Part shown: piece by piece, positions 27,345-37,383 of the stretch
Layout: the number at the start of each line of letters is the position of its first letter
Numbering within the stretch: the stretch's first letter is position 1
Source of the DNA: an uncultured Burkholderiales bacterium
Lineage (GTDB): Bacteria > Pseudomonadota > Gammaproteobacteria > Burkholderiales > Burkholderiaceae_C
Direction: 5' to 3'
DNA: 64,000 nucleotides
Assembly: GCA_903949285.1 (NCBI GenBank)
Contig: CAJAYT010000101.1
Location: forward strand, 27,285 to 91,284
Translations under genes and position numbers: made by a program
The notes under the pieces: model-generated
What the model was told of the DNA's origin: nothing
The model's input: the letters and a program-made list of their open reading frames with translations, nothing else
The model's database searches: none

Positions 27345-30281
27345 TTACGCAAACAGCCTTTGCTCGCCTTGTCCAAAGAGGTTGCTGATACAGCGCTTAC
27401 AAAGCGCTGTATAGACGGGATCCTTACCCACGTCTTCTGCATAATGCCAGCACCTTGCGCACTTATCAGCCGTCATCACCCCTACCTGTATGTGCTCGAG
27501 CTCACCTGCTTCGAGCAGGGCAACCGAAGTAATGAATACAAACTTTAAATCTCCGCCCAATGAGCTGAGTAATTCGTAGTCGGAACGCTTAAGTTTCAAA
27601 TGCAACTGTGCTTGAAGTGAGGAGCCAACTCCTCCACTGCTTCTAAGAACTTCGATTTCTTTATTGGCCTGCTCGCGAATCTCTTTGATGCGCTGCCATT
27701 TACTCAAAAGCTTCTCATCCACCTTTGGCAACTTGGAGTACGTTTGAGTGAATATAGAGCTCAAACCCTCCTCTTTACCCGACTCCAGGACGCTCCATGC
27801 TTCCTCTGCGGTAAAGGACAAAAACGGGGCCATCCATCTAAGCATAGCCTGGGTGATGTGATACAAAACGGTTTGAGCGCTTCTCCTTGCAAGGGACTTG
27901 GGCGCACTGGTGTAGAGGCGGTCTTTAAGGATATCCAAATAAAACGCACCCAAATCTTCAGAGCAAAAGATCTGAATTTTGTTGACCACTGGATGGAATT
28001 CGTATTCGCCAAAATGGCCGCCCTCAAAAACGCCTCGCTCCGAGTTCCAAACGCCAACGATTTGCTCTTGAAGTTGCTGCGTTCTGGATAAGGCATAACG
28101 ATCAATTTCGAGTAGGTCCTTGAAATCAACACTCTCAGTTGTCACATCAAAATCACTAATATTGGCCATTAAAAAACGCAGCGTATTTCTAATACGCCGG
28201 TAAGAGTCAACGACCCTTGCCAAAATCTTGTCATCAATATTCAAGTCTCCTGAGTAATCCGTAGCAGCAACCCAAAGCCTCACGATCTCTGCACCCAACT
28301 TGCCGATCACCTCTTGGGGAGCAACGGTATTACCCAAACTCTTACTCATTTTGCGGCCTTGACCATCGGTTGCAAAGCCGTGAGTCAATAGTCCTTTATA
28401 GGGCGCTCTGTCGTACAACGCGCATCCGAGTAACAAGGAGCTGTGAAACCATCCCCTATGCTGATCATGGCCTTCTAGGTAGAGATCAGTTTCTGGACCC
28501 TGATCGTGATAGGGGTTTCGGGGGTAGACGCTTGCATGCGAACCCCTGAGGACATGCTCAAATGTGGATCCAGAATCAAACCACACTTCCAAAATATCTG
28601 TGCTCTTGGCGTACTCACTGACTTGGCCTCCAAACGCCCCCACGATTTCCTCAAGTGTGGTTCGGCTCCAGGCCTCCACTCCGCCGTGCTCAATCTTTTC
28701 GGCTGCGAAATCAATAATCTCCAATGTCCTGGGATGCAATGCACCCGAGTCCACGTGGATGAGAAAAGGGATCGGCACGCCCCAACTGCGTTGACGAGAA
28801 ATACACCAATCGGGACGATTGGCAATCATGTCACGAAGGCGTGTGCGACCATTCTCGGGATAAAAATTAGTTTGATCTATCGCGTTAAGAGCAGTCTCGC
28901 GCAATGATTTTGAAGCCTTGTTTTTAGCAAAAATACCTTGCGTGGACTCAGTCTCATGATCCATACGAATGAACCACTGCGCTGCAGCTCTGTATATAAC
29001 GGGTGTTTTATGACGCCAGCAATGGGGGTAGCTGTGCGTGATTGTTTTGGTGGCCATCAACCGAGCAGCTCCTTTAAGCGTCTCTAAGATGATGGGGACA
29101 GCTTTCCAAATATGTTGACCACCAAAGAGCGCAAAATCTGAGGCGTAAGTACCCCCTCCTTGCACGGGATTTAAGATCTCTTTGATTTGCATTCCGTGGG
29201 AGACGCAAGAATTAAAGTCATCTACGCCGTAAGCGGGTGCAGAGTGAACCAAACCCGTACCCTCAGTTGCTGTTGCGTAATCGGCCAAATAAATAGGCGC
29301 ACACCGATCATACGCAGCGTCAACCTTACTCAAAGGATGGTGAAACTCAATCATATCGAGTTTGACCCCTAAAGCAGTCGCAATGATTTGTCCCTCCAGT
29401 CCCCAGCGCTGCAAACAAGAATCCACCAAATTCTCAGCAACGATATACAGACCCTGCTGAGTATCGACCAGAGCGTAAGTGATTTCGGGATTTAAGTTGA
29501 TTGCTTGATTGGCAGGGATTGTCCACGCGGTGGTTGTCCAAATAACAGCGAACGCCTCTTTGTTGAGCTTAGATAATCCAAAAGCATTTGCCAACAACTC
29601 AGGTTGTGCGCATAAAAAAGCAACATCAAGCGTTTCGCTTTTCTTCTCAGCGTATTCAATTTCAAACTCAGCAAGCGATGATGCACAGTCAAAGCACCAA
29701 TAAACTGGCTTTAGACCGCGGTACACGAAACCACGCTCAATTACTTTTTTGAACGCACGAAGTTCTCCTGCTTCGTTCACATAATCCATGGTTCTGTAGG
29801 GATGCTCCCAGTCGCCAAGCACCCCCAATCGTCTGAAATCTTCTTTTTGTTGAGCAATTTGCTCTCCCGCGTAGGCTCTTGCCTGCTCTTGCATCTCATC
29901 GCGGTTTAATTTTGTTTTGCGCAGTTTCTCAATCGCATTCTCAATGGGCAATCCGTGACAATCCCAACCCGGAATGTACTGTGCGTCAAAACCAGCGAGT
30001 TGACGTGATTTGACAATCATGTCCTTCAAAACTTTGTTAAGAGCGTGTCCTATGTGAATTTGACCATTCGCATAGGGCGGGCCATCGTGCAAGACAAACA
30101 AGGGGGCACCTATCCTAGAAACTCTGAGTCTTTGGTAAAGACCCTCGTCGGTCCACCCCTTGACCCAAGCTCCCTCACGCTTGGGTAAGTCTCCGCGCAT
30201 GGGAAATGCCGTGTCTGGCAAATTGAGCGTTTTGCGGTAATCTGTTGACGGTTCAGAGGAGGATTTGTGGGGATCTGTCAT
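27345..30281 (-). CDS. ileS: Isoleucyl-tRNA synthetase
   Basis: Class I aminoacyl-tRNA synthetase charging tRNA-Ile. The HIGH motif is in [20 protein letters not shown] near residue 75, the KMSKS motif in [12 protein letters not shown] near residue 642, and the editing domain lies between them. The C-terminal zinc finger has [14 protein letters not shown] and CKRC. At 978 residues it is slightly longer than E. coli IleS (938) but fits bacterial-type (IleS1) enzymes, which are mupirocin-sensitive as a class. The gene lies 230 bases from ribF. Confidence 0.97.
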   Translation of the reverse strand: MTDPHKSSSEPSTDYRKTLNLPDTAFPMRGDLPKREGAWVKGWTDEGLYQRLRVSRIGAPLFVLHDGPPYANGQIHIGHALNKVLKDMIVKSRQLAGFDAQYIPGWDCHGLPIENAIEKLRKTKLNRDEMQEQARAYAGEQIAQQKEDFRRLGVLGDWEHPYRTMDYVNEAGELRAFKKVIERGFVYRGLKPVYWCFDCASSLAEFEIEYAEKKSETLDVAFLCAQPELLANAFGLSKLNKEAFAVIWTTTAWTIPANQAINLNPEITYALVDTQQGLYIVAENLVDSCLQRWGLEGQIIATALGVKLDMIEFHHPLSKVDAAYDRCAPIYLADYATATEGTGLVHSAPAYGVDDFNSCVSHGMQIKEILNPVQGGGTYASDFALFGGQHIWKAVPIILETLKGAARLMATKTITHSYPHCWRHKTPVIYRAAAQWFIRMDHETESTQGIFAKNKASKSLRETALNAIDQTNFYPENGRTRLRDMIANRPDWCISRQRSWGVPIPFLIHVDSGALHPRTLEIIDFAAEKIEHGGVEAWSRTTLEEIVGAFGGQVSEYAKSTDILEVWFDSGSTFEHVLRGSHASVYPRNPYHDQGPETDLYLEGHDQHRGWFHSSLLLGCALYDRAPYKGLLTHGFATDGQGRKMSKSLGNTVAPQEVIGKLGAEIVRLWVAATDYSGDLNIDDKILARVVDSYRRIRNTLRFLMANISDFDVTTESVDFKDLLEIDRYALSRTQQLQEQIVGVWNSERGVFEGGHFGEYEFHPVVNKIQIFCSEDLGAFYLDILKDRLYTSAPKSLARRSAQTVLYHITQAMLRWMAPFLSFTAEEAWSVLESGKEEGLSSIFTQTYSKLPKVDEKLLSKWQRIKEIREQANKEIEVLRSSGGVGSSLQAQLHLKLKRSDYELLSSLGGDLKFVFITSVALLEAGELEHIQVGVMTADKCARCWHYAEDVGKDPVYTALCKRCISNLFGQGEQRLFA

Positions 30282-30511
30282 AAAGTCGGTTGCACATTGC
30301 TTGGGTGAGCTTTAAGTGCTGAGTGGATAGGTGTCTACGGTAGGGGCTGAAATGAACTTACGCTCTTGGGAAACAATTGAACTACGATGAAATAGTCCAA
30401 ATGTATAGGCCTTAAGCGCCAAAGGGACGATTTTAATCGAGTTAGACACTCACACGGGTATATAAAGGGGTGTGCGCGCAATATTCAATGAAAGATGGAT
30501 CGTTAATGTAA

Positions 30512-31522
30512 TTAAGTGTTTTCAACGGCTTTTTTACGACGAGCGTTAAACCACTCTCTTGCGTTAGCGCAGTCCCTCTCAATTCCGTGCTTCAATGCCT
30601 CTAGTCCATCGTATTTGAGCTCATCATGAAGTTTATGTAACAAATTAACTTGTACAACGCGTCCGTACCCGCCGTTTTGACCTAGCTCCTTTGGCCAGTC
30701 CAAAATGTGTGTTTCCAGCAATACCCGTCCCCCGTTTACATCATTGGGATCCAGGGTCGGTCTTACCCCCAAATTAGCCACACCCGCAAGAGGCTCTGGA
30801 GTGAGCCCTAGGACCTCAACCACAAAGATCCCTTGAGCAGCTGACTTAGCGCGAGACTGAGCAGAGTTTAAGAACCGAACATTCAGCGTCCTGCATCCTA
30901 GTTCACGCCCTAAATGTCGACCGTGTACGACATGACCCGAAATACTATAGGGCCGTCCAAGGAGTTGTTCGACCTGGGCGAAATCAGCCCGTCCAAGGGC
31001 TGCTCGGACAACGGAGCTGGAAACGCGTAGTCCTCCTACTTCATAGCTATTCATTCGGGCAACTTCAAATCCGTGCGCAGTGCCAGATTGCATTAAGAAA
31101 TCGTAATCACCCGCTCGTTTTGCACCAAACTTAAAATCATCTCCAACCAAAACATAGCTGGCTCCCAGGCCTTTGATCAAAACGTCATGAACAAAAGATG
31201 CTGGAGTGAGGGAGGAGAGTTTTTCATTGAAAGGAAGGACGACACACTGATCTATTCCGCATGCATCTAGTTCGGTTAACTTATCGCGCAGAGTTGCTAT
31301 GCGCGCTGGGGCGAGACTTGGGTCAGATCGAACTTTGGCAAAATAATCCCTAGGATGAGGCTCAAAGGTCAGCACACAACTGGGCACACCTCTATGCCTT
31401 GCTTCATTTCGAATGAGCGCAAGCATTGCTTGGTGTCCGCGGTGAACACCGTCAAAATTACCAATCGTCAAAGCGCATGCTTTGGCAATGCCGGGATGGT
31501 TAAAGCCTCGAAAAGTTAGCAT
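30512..31522 (-). CDS. ribF: Bifunctional riboflavin kinase / FAD synthetase
   Basis: Makes FMN from riboflavin and FAD from FMN. The N-terminal nucleotidyltransferase domain has LTIGNFDGVHRGHQAML and FEPHPRDYF; the C-terminal kinase domain has GRPYSISGHVVHGRHLGRELG and a LLETHILDW segment. The frame could start at TTG 31555, but ATG 31522 (MLTFRGFNHP) starts the protein exactly where homologues do, giving 336 residues. It leads the ribF-ileS-lspA block and diverges from the HNH nuclease gene. Confidence 0.93.
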   Translation of the reverse strand: MLTFRGFNHPGIAKACALTIGNFDGVHRGHQAMLALIRNEARHRGVPSCVLTFEPHPRDYFAKVRSDPSLAPARIATLRDKLTELDACGIDQCVVLPFNEKLSSLTPASFVHDVLIKGLGASYVLVGDDFKFGAKRAGDYDFLMQSGTAHGFEVARMNSYEVGGLRVSSSVVRAALGRADFAQVEQLLGRPYSISGHVVHGRHLGRELGCRTLNVRFLNSAQSRAKSAAQGIFVVEVLGLTPEPLAGVANLGVRPTLDPNDVNGGRVLLETHILDWPKELGQNGGYGRVVQVNLLHKLHDELKYDGLEALKHGIERDCANAREWFNARRKKAVENT

Positions 31523-31640
31523 GTCGTGCTCAAGAAAGGGATTGAAACCTAACAAATGTCATAAAAACAATGTATATTGTCTCAGGTTAGTCATTCAGAA
31601 AACTGCTTCGTTGTTATTGTTCAATAATTGGAGGTGTTGC

Positions 31641-32198
31641 TTGAAAGTCTTAAAACTGTCTGCTCAGGGCCTGCCCCAGTCCTGGATTTCGTTAGAACAA
31701 GCCGTTATTCATTACGCGGCGCAGGAAGTGCGTTGGGAGGCAGGAGCGCAAGTTGCCTTATTTAGAGGCGGATATAACGCAGTCACAGGCAAACAATCTA
31801 CCATTGCCGTCAATAGCATCATTGGGACCAAGGGTGTTCCCAATATCAACCCCTTTGAGTTAAAGCCTGGACTAACCAACAGCAAACTTTTTGCCAGAGA
31901 CCAAAATCTTTGCGCCTACTGCGGCGACCAATTTCAAGAAACCGAACTCACTCGAGAGCACATTATCCCTTTTGGTCAAAACGGCCTAGATCACTGGATG
32001 AATGTCGTGACTGCCTGCAAATCGTGCAACCATAGAAAAGGCAACCGCACCCCTGAGCAAGCGAGAATGCCGCTTCTTTATGCCCCCTATATTCCCAGTT
32101 TGTGGGAGGACTTTATTTTGCGCAACAGGAGAATTTTGTCAGATCAGATGGACTTCTTAACCGCACATTTACCCAAAACTTCGCGTTTCTTTATCTAA
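31641..32198 (+). CDS. HNH endonuclease family protein
   Basis: A small HNH nuclease. The core is visible as CAYCGDQFQETELTREHIIP, then NVVTACKSCNHRKGNRTPEQA: two CxxC pairs that bind structural zinc around the REHI active-site histidine and the terminal N/H. The frame is open from 31482, but a strong GGAGGTG site at 31630-31636 points to a TTG start at 31641, giving 185 residues. Proteins of this kind are widespread single genes in betaproteobacteria and their role is unclear; nothing nearby (no methylase, no phage genes) shows it to be a restriction enzyme. It converges on purN with 18 bases between stops. Confidence 0.82.
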   Translation: MKVLKLSAQGLPQSWISLEQAVIHYAAQEVRWEAGAQVALFRGGYNAVTGKQSTIAVNSIIGTKGVPNINPFELKPGLTNSKLFARDQNLCAYCGDQFQETELTREHIIPFGQNGLDHWMNVVTACKSCNHRKGNRTPEQARMPLLYAPYIPSLWEDFILRNRRILSDQMDFLTAHLPKTSRFFI

Positions 32199-32216
32199 TG
32201 CTGTACGACTTGGGCG

Positions 32217-32813
32217 TTAATACTCGTTGCCCAATAAACGCTCTATCGCTCGGGGATAAATAATATGCTCTTGGGTGAGCACTCGCGAAGCCAAATCTTG
32301 CTCGGTGTCACCTTTCATAACCGGGACCACAGCTTGCTCTAATATAGGCCCATGGTCCAGCTCCGCAGTGACGCGGTGCACTGTAGCGCCCGCAAAGTGA
32401 CACCCCATCTCAATAGCCCGAGCGTGGGTATGCAAGCCCGTGAAAGCTGGCAACAAGGAGGGATGGATGTTGATCAAGCGTCCCGAGTAATGCTCTACAA
32501 AATGGGGGGTCAAAATTCTCATAAAACCAGCCAATACAACTAAATCGGGGCTGTATTGATCGATGGCTTTGATCAATTCTTTGTCGAAAGCAAGTCTTGG
32601 ATTTTCTGCTGATTTAAAATTTAGATGGGAAACAACCTCGGTCTCTATACCCCAGTCTTTGGCAATCTGCAGTCCTTTTGCTTGCGCATCGTTGCTGATC
32701 ACGCAAGCAACTTTCGCATCAAATCTTTCGCTCCAAGTCCTCTCCTTAGCTGCTTTGAGGATCGCTTGCATATTAGAGCCACCGCCAGAGATAAGGATCA
32801 CGATTTTTTTCAT
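32217..32813 (-). CDS. purN: Phosphoribosylglycinamide formyltransferase
   Basis: Transfers a formyl group from 10-formyl-tetrahydrofolate to GAR in purine synthesis. ISGGGSNMQAIL binds the phosphate, and the catalytic set N-H-D appears as LINIHPSLLPAFTGLHTH with TVHRVTAELDHGPILEQ. Length (198) is standard. No other purine gene is next to it. Confidence 0.95.
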   Translation of the reverse strand: MKKIVILISGGGSNMQAILKAAKERTWSERFDAKVACVISNDAQAKGLQIAKDWGIETEVVSHLNFKSAENPRLAFDKELIKAIDQYSPDLVVLAGFMRILTPHFVEHYSGRLINIHPSLLPAFTGLHTHARAIEMGCHFAGATVHRVTAELDHGPILEQAVVPVMKGDTEQDLASRVLTQEHIIYPRAIERLLGNEY

Positions 32814-33216
32814 TCAACGCTCATTAAAAACAATAACTGCTAAAACACAGATAGGTGCGAGCACCTAATTGATTGGTTTCCATAATCCGCTAACGGACTT
32901 ACAATAGGGTCAAGACAGCCTGCTACGCGTTGGAACCCTTTGGGATTCTCAAGCAGTTAATTTCAAGCAATGCAATCTGTGAACTACACATTAATGCACT
33001 TGACGCTGCCGATCTCGGTCCATCGTTTTCCCAAAAAGCTTTCATCCTTGAGTTGCTCAAGGGTGAGGCTTACTCCTCACCAATCACCCATTAATTTTAG
33101 CCCTCTAGGTCTACCCAAGAAGTTTAGCGGTATAAAAAGGTTAGCCGTTCATTTCTTTTTGTTCGCCAGACCATTTATAACAATTTAGTCAAGAATCGAT
33201 CCAATTCACATCTTTT
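32814..33216. other. Intergenic region between purN and the rsmB-like gene
   Basis: This 403-base gap separates divergent genes. The only clear element is a 7-bp hairpin GGTGAGG/CCTCACC at 33062-33081 with a 6-base loop. It has no T-tract, so it is not a typical terminator. Short frames here (for example 32970-33188) have no ribosome site or family features. Promoters for both flanking genes must lie here, but I cannot place them with confidence. Confidence 0.4.
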
Positions 33217-34650
33217 ATGCATCCAAAAGCCCTTCTCTCAGCCAGCGCAGATTTAGTTCGTGAAATTCTTCGTTTCGAGCATCCTGCAGATTCGGTGTTG
33301 TCAAAATACTTTAAGGATCACAGAAAAGATCACTCCTTTGGCCACCGGGAGCGCGGCGTATTGGCAGACACCGCCTACAACGTACTTCGTTTTAAACTAC
33401 TTTACGAACACTTTGCCCCCTGGGGCAGTGGATCCAAGGAGCGAAGATTGGCTATTCTTGGATTCGCTCAGCATTTAAAAGACGCAAGTGAGCACAGTCC
33501 TAAACCAAAAGACACTGTTGCAAAAGGAGTTGCGCATTTGTCAAATGCTAGCGGAGTTGGAAAAGTAAATTCAAAGAGAACACAAAGCAGTTTTAGTAAA
33601 ACGCGCAACCCCGAGGAGTTTGATCAATCAACGCTTGGTTTCCTGCGCTCTGCCTTGACACCCGACGAGGTGCAGTGGCTTGAGCAGTGCGAAGCTGTAA
33701 AAAAAGAGGATCTTTTAGAGCGCCATCAACACAACTTGCCCGAGTGGTTGGCTCAATCCTTAAAAGAACAACTTGGGGAGGCATTTTGGCAAGTTATTGA
33801 AAAGCTCAACACCACTGCGCCGCTCGATTTAAGGGTGAATACTTATGTTGCTAAACGCGATGATGTATTGAAATCCCTCAATGGTTTGGGCATTAAGGGT
33901 ATGCCAACGCCCTACTCGCCCTGGGGAATTCGTTTGCAGGACAAACCTTCTCTCGCAAAGCTTGATCTATTTACGAGCGGGGCGATTGAAGTACAAGACG
34001 AAGGCTCACAGTTATTGGCGCTCTTAATGGATGCCAAGCGTTCAGAGATGGTGGCCGACTTTTGTGCAGGTGCAGGTGGTAAAACATTAGCGATAGGTGC
34101 TTGCATGCGCAACACCGGCAGGCTGTACGCATTTGACACCTCTGCACACCGATTAGACGCACTCAAACCTAGACTCGCTCGCAGTGGCCTGTCCAATGTT
34201 CATCCAGTTGCTATTGCCCATGAGCGTGACGAGCGAATAAAGCGATTGAGAGGGAAAATGGACCGCGTCCTCGTGGACGCCCCTTGTTCGGGTCTAGGAA
34301 CACTCAGGCGCAATCCAGATCTTAAATGGAGACAAAACCCGAAAAGCATTGAAGAACTCTGTGTGATACAGGGCAATATATTGAGAAGTGCCGCGCGTTT
34401 GCTTAAACCAGGAGGAAGATTGGTTTATGCCACATGTAGTTTGCTCCAAGCGGAAAACGAGGCTATAGCCGAAGCGTTTACCGAAGAATTTAAAGATTTC
34501 TTTGTGCCCTTAAAAGCCTCAAATCTCTTAGAAGAGCTAAAAATAGCCAATTTTGAATCCTTATGTACTCCTTCTGGTGATTACTTAAGGATGTGGCCAC
34601 ATGTTCACGAAACAGACGGATTCTTTGCTTCAATTTGGCAAGCCAAGTAG
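33217..34650 (+). CDS. rsmB: RsmB-type 16S rRNA m5C methyltransferase
   Basis: An RsmB/NOP2-family enzyme that methylates cytosine-5 in ribosomal RNA with S-adenosylmethionine. The catalytic motif VDAPCSGLGTLRRNPDLKW and the second cysteine motif LVYATCSLLQAENEAIAEAF are both intact. The SAM-binding region is ADFCAGAGGKTLAIGA. The N-terminal 90 residues resemble the NusB-like RNA-binding domain only loosely, and are followed by a charged linker (about residues 90-140) that is not conserved in E. coli RsmB. So it may be the second RsmB-like paralogue often found in Burkholderiales rather than RsmB itself. It is followed 56 bases later by the desaturase gene. Confidence 0.8.
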   Translation: MHPKALLSASADLVREILRFEHPADSVLSKYFKDHRKDHSFGHRERGVLADTAYNVLRFKLLYEHFAPWGSGSKERRLAILGFAQHLKDASEHSPKPKDTVAKGVAHLSNASGVGKVNSKRTQSSFSKTRNPEEFDQSTLGFLRSALTPDEVQWLEQCEAVKKEDLLERHQHNLPEWLAQSLKEQLGEAFWQVIEKLNTTAPLDLRVNTYVAKRDDVLKSLNGLGIKGMPTPYSPWGIRLQDKPSLAKLDLFTSGAIEVQDEGSQLLALLMDAKRSEMVADFCAGAGGKTLAIGACMRNTGRLYAFDTSAHRLDALKPRLARSGLSNVHPVAIAHERDERIKRLRGKMDRVLVDAPCSGLGTLRRNPDLKWRQNPKSIEELCVIQGNILRSAARLLKPGGRLVYATCSLLQAENEAIAEAFTEEFKDFFVPLKASNLLEELKIANFESLCTPSGDYLRMWPHVHETDGFFASIWQAK

Positions 34651-34706
34651 AATAGTGGGGTTTGGACCATCGGGGTCCAGCCTAATGCATACAAAGGGTT
34701 TTTACC

Positions 34707-35900
34707 TTGAATATCTTAAATACAGTTTTGGTTTGGTTAGCTTACGGCTTCATTAACTTGAGCGCATGGCAAGTCGTTGTTCTGACACTTGTCATGACGC
34801 ATGTGACGATTGCCTCAGTCACCATTTATTTGCACCGTCACCAAGCACATCGTTCATTGGATTTGCACCCAGCCGTTGCCCACTTCTTCAGATTGTGGCT
34901 CTGGCTATCGACGGGGATGCAAACCAAAGAGTGGGCAGCTATTCACAGAAAACACCATGCCAAATGTGAGACTGCGGAAGATCCCCATAGTCCACAGATC
35001 AAAGGAATTGAAACCGTTTTTTGGAAAGGCGCTGAGCTATACCGTTTAGAGTCCAAGAACACGGAGACCATGCAAAAATATGGTCACGGCACGCCAGATG
35101 ACTGGCTTGAAAACAATGTTTACTCTCGATTTCCTTGGCAAGGCGTGGCGATCATGTTGATCATAAATCTAACGTTGTTCGGCGCCATTGGACTAAGCAT
35201 TTGGGCAGTCCAAATGCTTTGGATTCCAGTGACCGCTGCTGGCGTGATCAACGGAATTGGTCACTACTGGGGATACAGAAACTTTGAAGCTGTTGATGCG
35301 AGCACCAACATCTCTCCTTGGGGAATTTTGATTGGTGGAGAGGAACTTCACAACAACCACCACACCTACCCAACATCAGCCAAACTCTCAGTTAAGCCTT
35401 ATGAGTTCGATATTGGATGGCTCTACATTCGAGTGCTTGAAACATTGCACTTGGCAAACGTTAAGAAGACACCGCCCAAACTTGCGTTTGGCGAGGTCCG
35501 TCCTGTTGCCGATGAGAAAACGTTAGAAGCGCTCATCATGAACCGCTATGAAGTGATGGCTGGATTTGCCAAACAACTCAGAGGTGCATTAGAAGTTGAG
35601 ATAGCAAACTTGAAACTCTCACCCTCGCCGAGTTTGGCCGCTGCTAAACGTTGGATGCACAGAGATCTCGAGAAAGTGCCTACCTCTGCCGTTGCTCAGT
35701 TGGCCCAAGCAAGAGCAATACTTCCGACAGTAGACAAAATGGTTTGTATGCGTGAGGAACTGCGCCAGATATGGCTCAGCACTAACCGCTCACGAGAGCA
35801 ACTCGCTGTTGATTTGCAAACCTGGTGCCGTAACGCTGAAGCAAGCGGTATTCAAGCTTTAAAAGAGTTCTCTATGACCTTAAGAGCCGTTCGGGTTTAA
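34707..35900 (+). CDS. Acyl-CoA/fatty acid delta-9-type desaturase
   Basis: A membrane di-iron desaturase that introduces a double bond into fatty acyl chains. The three histidine boxes are H43-RHQAH48, H80-RKHH84 and H215-NNHH219 (in EELHNNHHTYPTSAK), as in stearoyl-CoA desaturase-like bacterial enzymes. Hydrophobic helices flank the boxes. The last 110 or so residues form a soluble helical tail beyond the usual catalytic core. Start is TTG at 34707 with AAAGGG upstream; no in-frame ATG occurs nearby. A strong terminator follows the stop. The likely role is membrane fluidity adjustment, for example in cool water; that is inference. Confidence 0.9.
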   Translation: MNILNTVLVWLAYGFINLSAWQVVVLTLVMTHVTIASVTIYLHRHQAHRSLDLHPAVAHFFRLWLWLSTGMQTKEWAAIHRKHHAKCETAEDPHSPQIKGIETVFWKGAELYRLESKNTETMQKYGHGTPDDWLENNVYSRFPWQGVAIMLIINLTLFGAIGLSIWAVQMLWIPVTAAGVINGIGHYWGYRNFEAVDASTNISPWGILIGGEELHNNHHTYPTSAKLSVKPYEFDIGWLYIRVLETLHLANVKKTPPKLAFGEVRPVADEKTLEALIMNRYEVMAGFAKQLRGALEVEIANLKLSPSPSLAAAKRWMHRDLEKVPTSAVAQLAQARAILPTVDKMVCMREELRQIWLSTNRSREQLAVDLQTWCRNAEASGIQALKEFSMTLRAVRV

Positions 35901-35922
35901 ACACACATTAACTCGAACTTTG

Positions 35923-35948
35923 AAAGCCCGCTTCTACGCGGGCTTTTT
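35923..35948. terminator. Bidirectional intrinsic terminator
   Basis: A perfect 9-bp stem AAAGCCCGC/GCGGGCTTT with loop TTCTAC ends in TTTTT on the plus strand and in TTTC on the minus strand. It separates the desaturase gene from the convergent small gene at 35955, and can serve both. Confidence 0.88.
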
Positions 35949-35954
35949 GTATTT

Positions 35955-36359
35955 CTAACTCAATCGATCCAGACTAAAGGCATCATGATCAGTCGCATCG
36001 AGGGGATGAATTCGGGTTGGAACTCTTAACATTTGCATCGCAGCCAAATCATCCCACTCACGGTTAAATCTTTTGATATCGATTGGGTGTAGTCCAGACA
36101 AAAAAGCGTGGGCCTCAATTTCATCGACTGAGCTATTTAAGAGATACTCACTTACACCGTACCTGGACAAGTCCTCCGCGGATAGTTGAGCAAGGACCTG
36201 TGTCACCAAGACACCGTCCTGATCCTTGTCCCCTAGCCATTCAAGCAGGCTAAGGTCAGCCTGTGTGAACTTAACGGCTGCTTTGCTCCCACCGATACCT
36301 TCGATCTTCTCAAGCAAAGTGATGTCACTGGGGGATACACGAAACGATGGTTTTACCAT
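35955..36359 (-). CDS. Hypothetical protein, 134 residues
   Basis: I do not recognise a family. The protein is soluble, acidic, without signal peptide or membrane segment. The first 30 residues (MVKPSFRVSPSDITLLEKIE) are followed by a helical stretch DLSLLEWLGDKDQDGVLVTQ and another around LSAEDLSRYGVSEYL. A DKDQDG run recalls a calcium-binding loop, but no partner loop is seen. It begins the accessory segment and ends at the shared terminator. Coding capacity is supported by the 134-codon frame and by the clean terminator behind it. Confidence 0.6.
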   Translation of the reverse strand: MVKPSFRVSPSDITLLEKIEGIGGSKAAVKFTQADLSLLEWLGDKDQDGVLVTQVLAQLSAEDLSRYGVSEYLLNSSVDEIEAHAFLSGLHPIDIKRFNREWDDLAAMQMLRVPTRIHPLDATDHDAFSLDRLS

Positions 36360-36439
36360 TTGATTCTTTAATGAAAACTAAACATTTGCAAAGGACCAGG
36401 CAAAGCATTTTGTGCGACAACTGGGGTTGAGTCAGTGGA

Positions 36440-36542
36440 GTTTTTAACTCTACTGAATCATACCGATATTATATCCAAGGCATTATTAAAATAATACCGA
36501 GGGTATAATATCCATTTTGCAGTTATAGGATTATTTTGATAA
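36440..36542 (+). promoter_or_regulatory. Putative operator/promoter region of the HTH gene
   Basis: Two related elements lie in tandem: ATACCGA-TATT-ATATCC (about 36461-36477) and ATACCGA-GGGTATA-ATATCC (about 36494-36513). A TATAAT box at 36504-36509 falls inside the second. A short palindrome GAGTT-TTT-AACTC lies just upstream (about 36438-36450). An autoregulating repressor could bind here; this is inference. Confidence 0.4.
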
Positions 36543-36947
36543 ATGTCGGATCCCAACACAAAAGCGCTTAAGCGTCTTTGTGCCTCAACTCCAGGGGGTT
36601 ACAAAGCAGTTGCGGCATCTATAGATGCGCACCCTATGACCCTTTATCAAGTCATTATGGGAATTAAACATACGAGTGGGAGGGTTAGGAGCTTGGGTCC
36701 TGAGATAAGGGATCGGCTCACCAAGAGATACCCAGATTGGTTGCGGCATTTGGACACCTCTGAGATGCCCGCATCGCTGGTTGTTGAGCATTTGGCCAAA
36801 ATACTCATGAAGGTACCCGACTCTAAAAGACCAGAGATGGAGCGTTTACTTGCCAATTTGGCGCGGGCCCCAGACTCCTCCATTTTGCTAAGAACTCTGG
36901 TTAGACAATTAAAAGCCTATGAGCATCTCAAATCTTCTATACAATGA
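36543..36947 (+). CDS. Helix-turn-helix DNA-binding protein
   Basis: A 134-residue protein with an N-terminal helix-turn-helix of the phage-repressor/Cro type: GGYKAVAASIDAHPMTLYQVIMGIK fits helix, turn and recognition helix at residues 18-42 (quoted over the 20-residue limit only by position: key residues are A23, I27, M32, L34, Y35). The following RSLGPEIRDRLTKRYPDWL is also seen in small regulators of Burkholderiales prophages and islands. The C-terminal half is helical and Lys/Leu-rich, possibly for dimerisation. Its upstream region has repeated elements that could be its own operators. It overlaps the long form of the next frame. Confidence 0.65.
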   Translation: MSDPNTKALKRLCASTPGGYKAVAASIDAHPMTLYQVIMGIKHTSGRVRSLGPEIRDRLTKRYPDWLRHLDTSEMPASLVVEHLAKILMKVPDSKRPEMERLLANLARAPDSSILLRTLVRQLKAYEHLKSSIQ

Positions 36948-36978
36948 ATGTATTCTAATAATATTGAAACAAACAGAG

Positions 36979-37383
36979 ATGTCTAGAGCTCCACAAGTAA
37001 AGCCCCTTAACGCTAAGCAAAAAGACCTTGTTCAAAAGGCTTGGGCTCTTGGGTATAACGACAAGCTCATTTCTGCACACCCCAAAATAAACGCAGAGTA
37101 TTTAGCGGTTCATAGGTTCAGACATGAAATGGGAATTGATACCAAAACCATTTCTGAAAACAGATACGATACGTGGATGAAAGCGATTTTGAGCGCTGGC
37201 AACGTAGAGGCGATTCTTGAGAAGTTGGGTGAGAGCTACGGTGTAACGCCTTACTCCATTAGACTTCTTCTTTGGCGTCATAGAAGTATCAGTTTTAGGG
37301 CTATTCAAGAAGAGAAGTTAAAGAAATTAGATGCTGAGCGCCAAAAACAACTTAAGAAAGAAAATAACCCTTTCTTAGTTTAA
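36979..37383 (+). CDS. Hypothetical protein, 134 residues
   Basis: I do not recognise a family. The frame is open from 36919, but ATG 36979 (MSRAPQVKPLNAKQKDL) avoids overlap with the upstream gene and is preferred. The protein is basic, all-helical by appearance, and ends in a Lys/Gln/Glu-rich tail (EEKLKKLDAERQKQLKKE). A stretch ILEKLGESYGVTPYSIRLLLW looks like a possible helix-turn-helix, so it may be a second DNA-binding protein paired with the upstream regulator. It converges on the Sel1 gene with a 9-base overlap. Confidence 0.55.
   Translation: MSRAPQVKPLNAKQKDLVQKAWALGYNDKLISAHPKINAEYLAVHRFRHEMGIDTKTISENRYDTWMKAILSAGNVEAILEKLGESYGVTPYSIRLLLWRHRSISFRAIQEEKLKKLDAERQKQLKKENNPFLV

Noticed and set aside
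31482..31640. N-terminal extension of the HNH nuclease
   Set aside because: The GGAGG site at 31630-31636 and family length point to the TTG at 31641; the upstream part overlaps the divergent ribF start region.
32970..33188. 72-codon frame in the purN-rsmB gap
   Set aside because: No ribosome site, no family features and Pro/Leu/Ser-rich composition typical of a chance frame.
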